From: Chloroflexota bacterium
GTDB lineage: Bacteria > Chloroflexota > Dehalococcoidia > Lucifugimonadales > Australimonadaceae
NCBI GenBank assembly: GCA_027618515.1
Contig: JAQCEV010000019.1
Coordinates: 1-38,035 of the forward strand
Direction: 5' to 3'
Length of the DNA stretch: 38,035 nt
In this document: positions 1 through 7,258 of the stretch, piece after piece
Numbering within the stretch: the stretch's first letter is position 1
How the letters are laid out: each line of letters starts with the position of its first letter
Made by a program: the position numbers and the translations under genes
The notes under the pieces: model-generated
Databases searched by the model: none
What the model was told of the DNA's origin: nothing
Seen by the model: only the letters and a program-made list of their open reading frames with translations

Positions 1-24
1 GCTCTCCTAGAGTCCACGCCGTCC

Positions 25-324
25 ATGGAACGGATATCCGAAATAATGAAGGCGATCGCCAAGATTCAGTTGCGGAACGCAGTCACAGTGTTGGCGGTCT
101 GGGCCGGAATATGGGGGTTGCTGAGTGGGCTCCTGCCGCAAGGTTGGTGGCACCTGCCCATTAACTTGATAGGGTTCCTCGTCTCATTGACAGGGGCAGT
201 GTCCATTCGCGGCTCACTGCAGACAATCGGCAACCCCGGGTGGTTGGCCTTCGGGATTGCTCTTGTTATCTGGTTCGTCCTGGTGGTGATTCTCAGGAGT
301 TTGATTCTGGAGTTGTTGAGCTAA
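25..324 (+). CDS. Small hypothetical membrane protein, 99 aa
   Basis: I do not recognise the family. The 99-residue product has about three hydrophobic stretches, roughly residues 17-38, 43-62 and 71-96, so it is probably an integral membrane protein with a short charged N-terminus (two Lys and two Arg within the first 17 residues). The ATG at 25 has no clear ribosome binding site, and the true start could lie left of the window. It is followed by 139 nt without a gene and then the minus-strand tRNA. Nothing in the neighbourhood suggests a function. The ORF is real-looking because of its consistent transmembrane pattern, but it could be a fragment. Confidence 0.5.
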   Translation: MERISEIMKAIAKIQLRNAVTVLAVWAGIWGLLSGLLPQGWWHLPINLIGFLVSLTGAVSIRGSLQTIGNPGWLAFGIALVIWFVLVVILRSLILELLS

Positions 325-463
325 ACCGTTTCATCAACAAAGGGTGAAGAGCCCGTGTGGTCATCCTCGATGACGTAAACGGAGTGGCTGTCAAATAATA
401 AAGAAGGGCACAGCGCAGTTGAGTGGGAATGCCTGTTTACGTGGTAACGACCAGGAAAATGAG

Positions 464-540
464 TGGTGGGCCGGACAGGACTCGAACCTGTGACCAGTCG
501 ATTATGAGTCGACGGCTCTAACCAACTGAGCTACCGGCCC
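464..540 (-). tRNA. tRNA with CAU anticodon, probably elongator Met
   Basis: The reverse complement folds as a full cloverleaf. The acceptor arm GGGCCGG pairs with CCGGCCC, the D arm is GCTC/GAGC, the anticodon arm is GTCGA/TCGAC around the loop CTCATAA, and the T arm is ACAGG/CCTGT around TTCGAGT. The anticodon is CAU. The discriminator base is A (467) and the CCA end is encoded at 464-466. The first base pair of the acceptor stem is a normal G-C, which argues against initiator tRNA. A lysidine-modified Ile tRNA, which also has a CAU anticodon, cannot be excluded without comparison. Confidence 0.95.
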
Positions 541-557
541 ACTCTAGCTACGTGCCT

Positions 558-563
558 ATTATC
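558..563 (-). promoter_or_regulatory. Candidate -10 element for the tRNA
   Basis: On the minus strand a GATAAT hexamer lies 17 nt upstream of the first base of the mature tRNA, a fitting distance for a transcript with a short 5' leader. The -35 region is poor (TCGTGT at 17-nt spacing), so this rests mainly on the -10 match. Another TATAGT hexamer lies a few bases further upstream. Confidence 0.3.
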
Positions 564-618
564 CACTATAGGGAACGGGCACACGAATCGTACCTAGGAA
601 TTGGCGGAGAGGTCCCGA

Positions 619-1566
619 CTAGTCGTTCTCGGGGCCCAGGTGTCGCAGTTCAGCGCCAACGCGATCTGCGGTCACTCCCAGGCCGTCCAGCAACTGACCC
701 GCCACGTCCTCGGGGGTCTCCACGAGTGCCTGTAGCAGGTGGCCGGTTCCCACTGTGCGCTGGCCGCTTGACCGAGCGATGCGCGCGGCACTTTCGATGA
801 CGCGCTGGCATCGACGGGTCATGCCTGTGCCGCCAGTGAACAACGAGCCACGGCGACCGATGACGCCTTCGAGTTGCGTTTTGATACTTGAGGGCTCGCC
901 GCCCAGGTTGATCAACACGCGGGTGGCCTGCGACCTCGAATCGCGTAGCAGGCCTAGAAGCAGGTGCTCCGTGCCCATGTAGGCGTGCTCGAAACGCTGC
1001 GCCTCTTCCTGCATGAACGACAGTGCCCGCCATGCGTTTGGCGTGAATCTCCCCGGCAAACCACGGACGGCGGTGGTCGAGACGCGCGGCGCAGGCCGTG
1101 CCGACTCCAACACCAAACTCGGAATCACGCGGCGAAGATCAAGCGATCCTAAGAAGAGCGCTCCGAGCGCTACGCCCATGATCGCCCTGCCTTCGATGGC
1201 CACCATCCAACCGGGGAAACTCAAGAAAGCGTCGTGCCCGCCACGCTGTAGCGGCGTAAGCAGTAACGCGATCAAAGGCACGGAAACGACCACGTAGACC
1301 AGCCAGGCGAACTGGCGGGTGAAGTACTTCGATTGCTTGATGCCAACCAGGGTAACGGCCCCTGACAACACGGCGGCGACGCCTGACAGCGCAGTTAGGA
1401 TGAACGAGTTCATGAAGCTCACGCCGCTGGGCAGCGGCGGACTCGAACCCAACAACACGTTATCAACGCGATGCGTGAACCATGCCGTGGTGCCTACCAC
1501 AGTCAAGACTATTAGGGATATGAGCAGGGCACCGACGCCTTGCCAGAAAAGGGACCGTTCTTGCAT
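619..1566 (-). CDS. Membrane protein with C-terminal Clp N-domain, no ATPase
   Basis: The 315-residue product starts with about four membrane segments (roughly residues 9-31, 52-76, 86-106 and 121-141). It ends in a double-repeat Clp N-domain. The first repeat contains FTPNAWRALSFMQEEAQR and GTEHLLLGLL, and the second contains TVGTGHLLQALVE. In ClpA/B/C this domain binds adaptors and substrates, but there is no AAA+ module here, so the protein may be a membrane-anchored adaptor or recruiter. The ORF is open back to 1680, but I prefer the ATG at 1566. The membrane domain begins just after it, the upstream extension looks like translated leader, and a TAAGAT -10-like hexamer sits at 1607-1612 on the minus strand. 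It is transcribed divergently from fumC. Confidence 0.75.
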   Translation of the reverse strand: MQERSLFWQGVGALLISLIVLTVVGTTAWFTHRVDNVLLGSSPPLPSGVSFMNSFILTALSGVAAVLSGAVTLVGIKQSKYFTRQFAWLVYVVVSVPLIALLLTPLQRGGHDAFLSFPGWMVAIEGRAIMGVALGALFLGSLDLRRVIPSLVLESARPAPRVSTTAVRGLPGRFTPNAWRALSFMQEEAQRFEHAYMGTEHLLLGLLRDSRSQATRVLINLGGEPSSIKTQLEGVIGRRGSLFTGGTGMTRRCQRVIESAARIARSSGQRTVGTGHLLQALVETPEDVAGQLLDGLGVTADRVGAELRHLGPEND

Positions 1567-1706
1567 GTAACACCGGCGGCTCAAAGCTACCGAAGGGAAT
1601 GACAGAATCTTAGCATCGGCGGTCGAGGCCAGGAATCGGCTTGCCTCGCACGTTTCCGGTATCTCAACTCCGTCTGGCAAGGTGCGGCCTTTGACACACC
1701 GGACAC

Positions 1707-1727
1707 GAGCCTAGAAGTTCTAGACTC
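1707..1727. promoter_or_regulatory. Inverted repeat between clpN-like gene and fumC
   Basis: A 21-nt near-perfect palindrome. The core CTAGAAGTTCTAG is perfect around a central G, and it is flanked by GAG and CTC that also pair, with one c/a mismatch between core and flank. A TTGACA hexamer lies just upstream at 1691-1696, though no -10 hexamer sits 16-18 nt from it. The size and symmetry fit a dimeric repressor operator controlling fumC, the divergent gene, or both. The regulator is unknown. Confidence 0.45.
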
Positions 1728-1800
1728 TCGGCGTTAACATGACGACCCCGCAACCACCCTTGAGTTGGGGGCCGAATCGCAGGCAATGGAGAGCAACAGG

Positions 1801-3195
1801 ATGACGCAGAAGGGCTATCGGACCGAAAAGGACACCATGGGGGAGATGCAGGTTCCCGAGGACGCCTACTGGGGCGCATCTAGTCAGCGGGCCGTCCTCA
1901 ACTTCCCGGTCAGTAACCTGCGTTACCCGCCGGACTTCATCCACATCTTGGGGCAGATCAAGCGAGCCGCGGCGCGTGCCAACACCGGCTTAGGGTTGCT
2001 CGACGCCAAGACATCCGACGCCATCGTTAGCGCCGCCACCGAAGTGGTCGATGGGAAGTGGGACGAGCACTTTGTGATCGATCTGTTCCAGACCGGTTCC
2101 GGGACATCCACCAACACCAACGCCAACGAGGTCATCGCCAAGCGCGCACGCGAGATCGCTGAGGGCGTGAACGTTCACCCCAACGACCACGTGAACATGG
2201 CGCAATCGTCAAACGATGTCATCCCAACCGCTAGCCACCTAACGGTTGCTCGCGTGATCAAGGACGATCTCCTCCCTGCCCTCGCGCAGGCGCAGGCCAC
2301 GCTTGAGGCGAAGTCCAAGGAGTTCTGGGACATCATCAAGACGGGCCGGACGCACTTGCAGGACGCGACGCCGATCAGATTGGGCCAGGAATTCGCGGGC
2401 TACGCCAGCCAGCTCCTGCTCGCCCAGGAGCGGCTGCGCCCTCACGTTGAGGCGCTCGCCGAGGTTGCGCTCGGTGGCACCGCAGTAGGTACGGGTATCA
2501 ACGCGCACGAGGATTTCTCGGCACGCGCTTGCGAGATTTTGGCCGAAGAGTTGGGCCTTCCCGTTCGAGAGACTCCGCACCACTTCCAGGCACAGAACAC
2601 CCAAGACACCATGCTGGCGGCGAGCGGGGCTCTTCGCAGCGTTGCGGTCTCCCTCCAGAAGATCGCGAATGACCTCCGCTGGCTCGCATCGGGCCCTCGC
2701 GCTGGCCTTGGCGAGATCGAGTTGCCCACGGTGCAGCCCGGCTCATCGATCATGCCAGGCAAGGTCAACCCAGTGATCGCCGAGTCTGTCGTGCAGGTCG
2801 TCTGCCAGGTCATCGGCAACGACGCCGCAGTCTCAGCCGCAGCCCAGGGCGGGTACTTGGAGCTGAACACCTACTGGCCAGTGGCTGCGTACAACATCCA
2901 CCAGTCAGCCTCGCTGTTGGCATCAGCTACCAAGAATTTCGATCTCCAGTGTCTCCGGGGCATCACGGCCACGACCCACGGCCCGGAGATGGTTGAGCAA
3001 GGCCTGATGATGGCGACAGGCCTAACGCCTGCTGTCGGTTACGACGAGGCGACGAGGATCGCCAAAGCCGCAGCCGCCAAAGGCGTAACGATCCGTGAGT
3101 TGGCCAAGGCAGAGACAGACCTGACCGATGAGCAGCTAGACATGCTTTTGGATCCGGCCCGGATGACTGCGCCCGGCATCGCCGACGGCGCATAA
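1801..3195 (+). CDS. fumC: Class II fumarate hydratase
   Basis: This enzyme interconverts fumarate and L-malate in the TCA cycle as a cytosolic homotetramer with no iron-sulfur cluster. The 464-residue length is typical of FumC. The superfamily signature GSSIMPGKVN is at about residues 314-323. The substrate-contact segments TGSGTSTNTNANEV, AQSSNDVIPTA and GRTHLQDATP are all present, with the His of the last one in place. The ORF is open from 1765. I chose the ATG at 1801 because the product then begins in the usual short FumC way (charged run, then EKDTMGEMQVP) and GGAGAG lies 8-9 nt upstream; ATG 1786 is an alternative. The close relative aspartase is less likely given the fumarase-type motifs. 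Confidence 0.95.
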   Translation: MTQKGYRTEKDTMGEMQVPEDAYWGASSQRAVLNFPVSNLRYPPDFIHILGQIKRAAARANTGLGLLDAKTSDAIVSAATEVVDGKWDEHFVIDLFQTGSGTSTNTNANEVIAKRAREIAEGVNVHPNDHVNMAQSSNDVIPTASHLTVARVIKDDLLPALAQAQATLEAKSKEFWDIIKTGRTHLQDATPIRLGQEFAGYASQLLLAQERLRPHVEALAEVALGGTAVGTGINAHEDFSARACEILAEELGLPVRETPHHFQAQNTQDTMLAASGALRSVAVSLQKIANDLRWLASGPRAGLGEIELPTVQPGSSIMPGKVNPVIAESVVQVVCQVIGNDAAVSAAAQGGYLELNTYWPVAAYNIHQSASLLASATKNFDLQCLRGITATTHGPEMVEQGLMMATGLTPAVGYDEATRIAKAAAAKGVTIRELAKAETDLTDEQLDMLLDPARMTAPGIADGA

Positions 3196-3250
3196 GGCGG
3201 TGGCGGCTAGTCGACTACTCCAGAGCCAGGTTCGGAGTAGCATTACCGCC
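3196..3250 (+). other. Stem-loop immediately after fumC
   Basis: The inverted repeat CTACTCC (3215-3221) and GGAGTAG (3234-3240) is a perfect 7-bp stem with a 12-nt loop. An outer pair, GGCGGT (3196-3201) and ACCGCC (3245-3250), could extend it across an asymmetric internal loop. It begins directly after the fumC stop codon. There is no U-tract, so it is not a classical intrinsic terminator. It could protect the fumC mRNA 3' end or act in Rho-type or weak termination. Confidence 0.4.
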
Positions 3251-3258
3251 AGTTCTAA

Positions 3259-3306
3259 AGCGAACGAAGAGAGTCTGCCAATTTTGTAGCGAACGAAGAG
3301 CGTCTG
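3259..3306 (+). repeat. Two 19-nt direct repeats upstream of the GyrI-like gene
   Basis: AGCGAACGAAGAGAGTCTG at 3259-3277 recurs as AGCGAACGAAGAGCGTCTG at 3288-3306, 18 of 19 identical, with a 29-nt period. The second copy ends just before the GGAGG ribosome binding site of the next gene (start at 3320). Possible roles are a tandem regulator site or an RNA element in the leader. A recent local duplication is the simplest alternative. Confidence 0.6.
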
Positions 3307-3319
3307 ACGGAGGACAACG

Positions 3320-3826
3320 ATGGCATACGACATCGAGATCAAAGCGATCAAAGCACAGCGTTTCGCTGGCATCAGGGCCAAGGCAACTATCAATAAGGTT
3401 ACCCAGAAGGTTACCCAGTTGCTCAGCGAGACAGCCGAATACTTGGAGGCCCAGGGGGTCAAGCCAACAGGCCCAGGGTTCGGCGTTTACTACGAAGTAG
3501 GCGCAGTGGTAGTCGACGTTGAGGTCGGCTACCCCATCGACGGTGAGATCGAGGGCAACGATCGCGTGCACGCCGGTGAACTACCTGGCGTGAATGCGGC
3601 AGTCGCCATCTACGAGGGCCCTCACGACAACATGCCTGACGCTCATCGGGCAGTCCACATGTGGATGCACGAGAACGACGTGAAGGCCAGTGAGGAACCA
3701 GCTCGCGAGGTGTACATCACCGACCTGCGTGAGCTGAAAGAGGGCGAGGACTGCAGGGCCGAATCGGTGTGGCCAGTGATGGTTCCTCCGACGCGCGCCG
3801 AACGTCGAAGAGCCGCTAGTAAGTAA
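3320..3826 (+). CDS. GyrI-like small-molecule-binding domain protein
   Basis: The 168-residue soluble protein resembles stand-alone GyrI/AraC-effector-binding domains (SBM fold). It shows the typical opening (an EIK...RFAGIRAKA strand), the central GPGFGVYYEV segment, and the VAIYEGPHDNMPDAHRAV stretch in which a conserved Gly-Pro is followed by an amphipathic helix. Such proteins bind hydrophobic ligands and some hydrolyse cyclopropanoid toxins. There is no DNA-binding domain. The start is well supported by GGAGG 7 nt upstream. The C-terminus is rich in Arg/Lys/Ala and looks disordered. A hemerythrin-like gene follows 36 nt later in the same direction, so the two may be co-transcribed. The ligand cannot be named. 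Confidence 0.7.
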   Translation: MAYDIEIKAIKAQRFAGIRAKATINKVTQKVTQLLSETAEYLEAQGVKPTGPGFGVYYEVGAVVVDVEVGYPIDGEIEGNDRVHAGELPGVNAAVAIYEGPHDNMPDAHRAVHMWMHENDVKASEEPAREVYITDLRELKEGEDCRAESVWPVMVPPTRAERRRAASK

Positions 3827-3862
3827 AGGCGTCCCATCGGCGTTCGCATCAAGGAGGCCCAA

Positions 3863-4507
3863 ATGCCAGGTCCATTGTCAGGTGTCATTTTCATCCATAA
3901 CGCGTTCCGCAACAATCTCCAGAGATCGCAGTCAGACATCAAGTTCTGGGCAACGCTAGGCGACGGTGACGCCGATCTGATGGCGAGCAATTTCGCTTTC
4001 TTGCATGAGTCGCTCGCGCTGCATGAGATGGCAGAAGAAGCGGTGCTGTTCCCCGCTGTTAATGCCATCGAGGCCGGCAATGCCGATGTGTACATCCAGG
4101 CCCACCGCCAGATCGATCCGCTGCGGGATGGATTGCTTGAGGCACTCCAGGCGAAGAACGCGGACAAGGCGTTTGACTTAATCATGGAATTAAAGCCACT
4201 GATGGACGCTCACCTCACGCAGGAAGAGAGCGAGTTGCTGACGTGGGCGGACGAGAATATCTCGTTCCCCGATCAGGGCCGCCTGGCCGGTGAGATGGCG
4301 GGGAAGATCCCGCCGGAGAAGATGGGCCCGATGGTCCCTTGGATGGCCCGCCTGCTGTCGCCCGCCGACCGCGAGGGCGTTATGCGGATGTGGGCGGTCG
4401 CCCTGCCCGAGCCAGCGTTCGCGGGGATCAAGAAACTGGTCCAGGGTGCATTGAGACCCGAAGAGTGGAGCGACCTGACAGGTCGGATGCCGGAGTTGGC
4501 CAGCTAG
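3863..4507 (+). CDS. Hemerythrin-like (HHE) domain protein
   Basis: The 214-residue protein has a hemerythrin-type four-helix bundle in its first 125 residues. Candidate di-iron ligands are His12, His48, His54, His81, His117 and Glu residues at 55-59 and 121-122, spaced as expected for HHE proteins. Residues 126-214 form a second helical part of unknown role. The family is linked to oxygen, nitric oxide or iron sensing and storage. AAGGAGG upstream gives a strong start. Its stop overlaps the stop of the convergent LOG-like gene: both use the same CTAG at 4504-4507. Confidence 0.8.
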   Translation: MPGPLSGVIFIHNAFRNNLQRSQSDIKFWATLGDGDADLMASNFAFLHESLALHEMAEEAVLFPAVNAIEAGNADVYIQAHRQIDPLRDGLLEALQAKNADKAFDLIMELKPLMDAHLTQEESELLTWADENISFPDQGRLAGEMAGKIPPEKMGPMVPWMARLLSPADREGVMRMWAVALPEPAFAGIKKLVQGALRPEEWSDLTGRMPELAS

Positions 4508-5136
4508 TTCGGGTCTAACACCCCATCGGGGTTGTGCCCTTCTGTGATATCAACGTGGAGCGGGAGTAGCCTTTCGAGGTACACCCGCTCCAGTTCGTTA
4601 AGCAGCGCCTCGGGATCCGACTCGAAGAGCAAAATCGCGTTGGTTTCCTTGTTGATCATCTTGAGGATGTCCTCGATGGAATCGGCAATGCCCACGGTTC
4701 CACACAACACTCCGATAACTTTGCCTTCGTCGTAAGCGATGGCGAACTCGCCGAGGGTGCCGGAACGCCCTCCGGCGAACATTACGACATCGCACGTGCG
4801 GATGTTCTCTATCTCTCGCCCCATGAGTCCGCTACCGGTGAAAACCAAGGTGTCGTAGCCTCGGGTCGGTGAGCGATATTTGTGGACATGCTCTTCGAGG
4901 TTCAGCGCGGGCGACACGCCAACGACGACACCGCCTGCGCGTTTGGCTCCTAGAACCGCGTGCTGAGGTAGGCCGGGCGCTGCGCCAGTAACGAGTACGT
5001 GGTTCTGCTCGCCAACCAATGCGCCGAAGCGCTCGACGCGGGCGCAAACCTCGGCTGAGAGTTCACCGCCAGCAGATCCCATAACGCCGACCGCCATGCG
5101 GGGGAAAAGGTCCATCCCGTCGCTTTTGTAATTCAT
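4504..5136 (-). CDS. SLOG/LOG-like nucleotide-binding protein
   Basis: The 210-residue protein has a Rossmann-like SLOG fold: an N-terminal VGVMGSAGG strand-loop, then LVTGAAPGLPQHAVLGAKRAGG, then VVMFAGGRSGTLGEFAIA. The last matches the PGGxGTxxE-type motif of LOG phosphoribohydrolases and TIGR00725-like proteins, with the Glu present. LOG enzymes release cytokinin bases from their nucleotides, and other SLOG members sense or process nucleotides. Which applies here is open. The start has GGAA 6 nt upstream. It faces the hemerythrin-like gene tail to tail and shares its stop-codon bases. Confidence 0.7.
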   Translation of the reverse strand: MNYKSDGMDLFPRMAVGVMGSAGGELSAEVCARVERFGALVGEQNHVLVTGAAPGLPQHAVLGAKRAGGVVVGVSPALNLEEHVHKYRSPTRGYDTLVFTGSGLMGREIENIRTCDVVMFAGGRSGTLGEFAIAYDEGKVIGVLCGTVGIADSIEDILKMINKETNAILLFESDPEALLNELERVYLERLLPLHVDITEGHNPDGVLDPN

Positions 5137-5183
5137 GCCGTTCCTGTCTTAAACCTTCCACTGAATGGGGAGTAAGCCCATGC

Positions 5184-5189
5184 TACACT
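5184..5189 (+). promoter_or_regulatory. Candidate -10 element for the M20 peptidase gene
   Basis: TACACT (4 of 6 consensus bases, including the key T-A-T positions) lies 61 nt before the peptidase start, in the gap between two divergent genes. No convincing -35 is seen at 16-18 nt upstream. It would give a leader of about 55 nt carrying the GGAG ribosome binding site. Confidence 0.3.
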
Positions 5190-5250
5190 CCGCCGACCCC
5201 GCCCTGAACGCCTATCGCATACCCCTGCCGCGTTCCCCAAGGAGCCCAAC

Positions 5251-6612
5251 ATGAACGCAGAAGTTCAGAAGTACATCGACGAGCATCTTGAGGAGACGAT
5301 CGACGACCTGAAGCGGTTGACCGCGCAACCGAGCATCAGCGCGCAGCGATTGGGCGTCAAGGAGTGCGCGGAGATGGTTGTCGCCGAGCTGAGGGCAGCG
5401 GGGTTCACTGCGGAGACCGTTCCGACCGCTGACCCCGACTACCCCGGCATCATCGCGGAGACCGACGGTGACGCCGATCACACGTTGCTCTTCTACAACC
5501 ACTACGACGTGCAGCCCGCTGATCCGCTGGATGAGTGGGAGACGCCGCCGTTTGAGCCGACGGAACGCGACGGTTACATCTACGGTCGCGGCATCTCCGA
5601 CGACAAGGGCCCGATCATCGCGAGGCTTGCGGCGATCAAGGCGTTGAGGGCGACGCGCGGTTCGTTGCCCATCAAGATCAAGTGGTTGCTCGAAGGCGCC
5701 GAGGAGATAGGTAGCCTGGGATTTCACGATTTCGTTCACGCCAACGCCGACCGGCTGAAGGCAGATTCCTGCATCTGGGAGGGGGGCGGTGTCAACTGGG
5801 ATGGTCGTCCGCTGGTGATGCTCGGGGTCAAGGGCCTGTTGTACGTAGAGCTTGAGTGTGTCGCGGCGTCCACGGACTCGCATTCCTCCTACGCGCCGGT
5901 GGTACCCAACCCTGCATGGCGGCTGGTGTGGGCGCTGAACTCATTGAAGGATCAAAGCGAGCACGTGGCATTGCGTGGGTTCTACGATCGCGTGCGCCCG
6001 GCGCTCGATCTGGAAGTCGAGGCGATCCAGGCCCTGCCAGACACGTCACGCGAGTTCCTGCACAATCTCGGAGTCGAGATCGCGTTGGGCGAGGCGTCGG
6101 GCTACGAGTTCAGGCGCCGCTTGGTGATGGAGCCAACCGCGAACATCGCGGGGTTCGGTTCCGGCTACACCGGAGTTGGCGCGAAGACGATCCTGCCTGC
6201 GAGCGCGACGGCGAAGATCGACTTTAGGCTAGTGCCCGACCAGAACCCCGATGAGGTTCTCGAGAGTCTCCGGAAACACCTCGATGAGCACGGGTTCAGC
6301 GATATCACGGTGAAGGTACACAGCGCCGAGAGCCCTGCGCGGACATCCATTGACGACCCGTTCGTGAAGCTGGTCGTGGACTCTGCTCGATCGGCCTACG
6401 GGACGGAACCGTACATCATGCCGTCGATGACTGGCACCGGCCCACAGCACCCGGTGCAAGAGATACTCGGGGTTCCGGTGGCGTCCTGCGGCATCGACTA
6501 CCCCGGCAACCGGATACATGCGCCCAACGAGAACATCCGGCGCGATTACTTCCGTCTGGGCATCATGCACACGGCGGAGTTGATCGAGGAGATTGGTCGC
6601 GCGACGAGCTAG
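5251..6612 (+). CDS. M20 family metallopeptidase (dipeptidase)
   Basis: The 453-residue zinc hydrolase is of the M20 dipeptidase/carboxypeptidase type (CNDP/DapE-like). Metal and catalytic motifs are intact: His84 and Asp86 in NHYDVQP, bridging Asp117 in GRGISDDKG, the Glu pair 151-152 in EGAEEIGS, and the C-terminal His in RIHAPNENI. An internal dimerisation domain lies between roughly residues 200 and 330. It should be cytosolic because no signal peptide is visible. The natural substrate is unknown, with small peptides most likely. AAGGAG upstream fixes the start. The stop shares the CTAG at 6609-6612 with the convergent DinB-like gene. Confidence 0.9.
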   Translation: MNAEVQKYIDEHLEETIDDLKRLTAQPSISAQRLGVKECAEMVVAELRAAGFTAETVPTADPDYPGIIAETDGDADHTLLFYNHYDVQPADPLDEWETPPFEPTERDGYIYGRGISDDKGPIIARLAAIKALRATRGSLPIKIKWLLEGAEEIGSLGFHDFVHANADRLKADSCIWEGGGVNWDGRPLVMLGVKGLLYVELECVAASTDSHSSYAPVVPNPAWRLVWALNSLKDQSEHVALRGFYDRVRPALDLEVEAIQALPDTSREFLHNLGVEIALGEASGYEFRRRLVMEPTANIAGFGSGYTGVGAKTILPASATAKIDFRLVPDQNPDEVLESLRKHLDEHGFSDITVKVHSAESPARTSIDDPFVKLVVDSARSAYGTEPYIMPSMTGTGPQHPVQEILGVPVASCGIDYPGNRIHAPNENIRRDYFRLGIMHTAELIEEIGRATS

Positions 6613-7106
6613 GTCATCCAAAGCCGGTAGCGGATCACGCCCGTGCTTTGAGCGAGTGAGACGCCAACGCTGACGAGGCGAATGGCGATGGTGACGGGGT
6701 TGACATAGCGACCCGCGTCGATCTCCGTATCGAGGTCCGCGTCACCGAGCGTGGCCAGGTATTCGCTGACTAGGCCAAGGGTGGCCCCGAGATACTCGAC
6801 CAGCAGCTCAGCGCTAGGCGCTCTGAACGATGAAACCATGTCGTTGGGCGGGGGGAAACCCGGCTGGAAGTCCTTGGGATCGGCCGCCATGCCGAACCGC
6901 TCGTGCCAACCGGCGTCCGTCCAAAGTTGATCGCGCCCCAACAGGGGTGAGATGTTGTAGTCAACAGAGCGGCCCATACGCCAGACCTGCCAAGCGATGC
7001 TCGGAGCGGGTGCTGCGTGGAGGGCATCGTCCGAGAGACCTTCGATCATCTTGATCGCTTCACCTCCCCGACTGAACAGATCTTCGATGACGGCGATGCT
7101 TTCCAT
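6609..7106 (-). CDS. DinB-like four-helix protein lacking metal ligands
   Basis: The 165-residue helical protein resembles the DinB/DUF664 superfamily: an AWQVWRMGRSVDYNI segment, a RDQLWTDAGWHERFGM segment, and a last helix of the type that usually carries the final His before a YLRG-like end. In this copy the position usually occupied by His in the first segment (WHxxR type) is Arg, and the last helix reads LAQSTGVIRYR with no His. The usual metal triad therefore seems absent and catalysis is doubtful. AAAGGA upstream supports the ATG at 7106. It converges on the peptidase gene and shares its stop bases. Confidence 0.6.
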   Translation of the reverse strand: MESIAVIEDLFSRGGEAIKMIEGLSDDALHAAPAPSIAWQVWRMGRSVDYNISPLLGRDQLWTDAGWHERFGMAADPKDFQPGFPPPNDMVSSFRAPSAELLVEYLGATLGLVSEYLATLGDADLDTEIDAGRYVNPVTIAIRLVSVGVSLAQSTGVIRYRLWMT

Positions 7107-7258
7107 ATGCTTGTCCTTTTCTCCATCGGGCTGAGTTGGAGTTGAGGTGGTCGATTTTGGGGCCCCAGGCCCCCCTGCGGGAAGCTATCATACGAGCCTC
7201 GCACACACGCGCTAGGCCCGGCCTCCAAGATTTCAATCAGGTACCGGCAGGAGACTAG

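Noticed and set aside
3196-3250. fumC downstream hairpin as an intrinsic terminator
   Set aside because: No U-run follows the stem, so I list it only as a stem-loop.
7159-7173. GGGGCC-CCA-GGCCCC hairpin before the polyprenyl synthase gene
   Set aside because: The stem is short with a 3-nt loop and there is no U-tract on either strand in the right place; it may be only a GC-rich accident.
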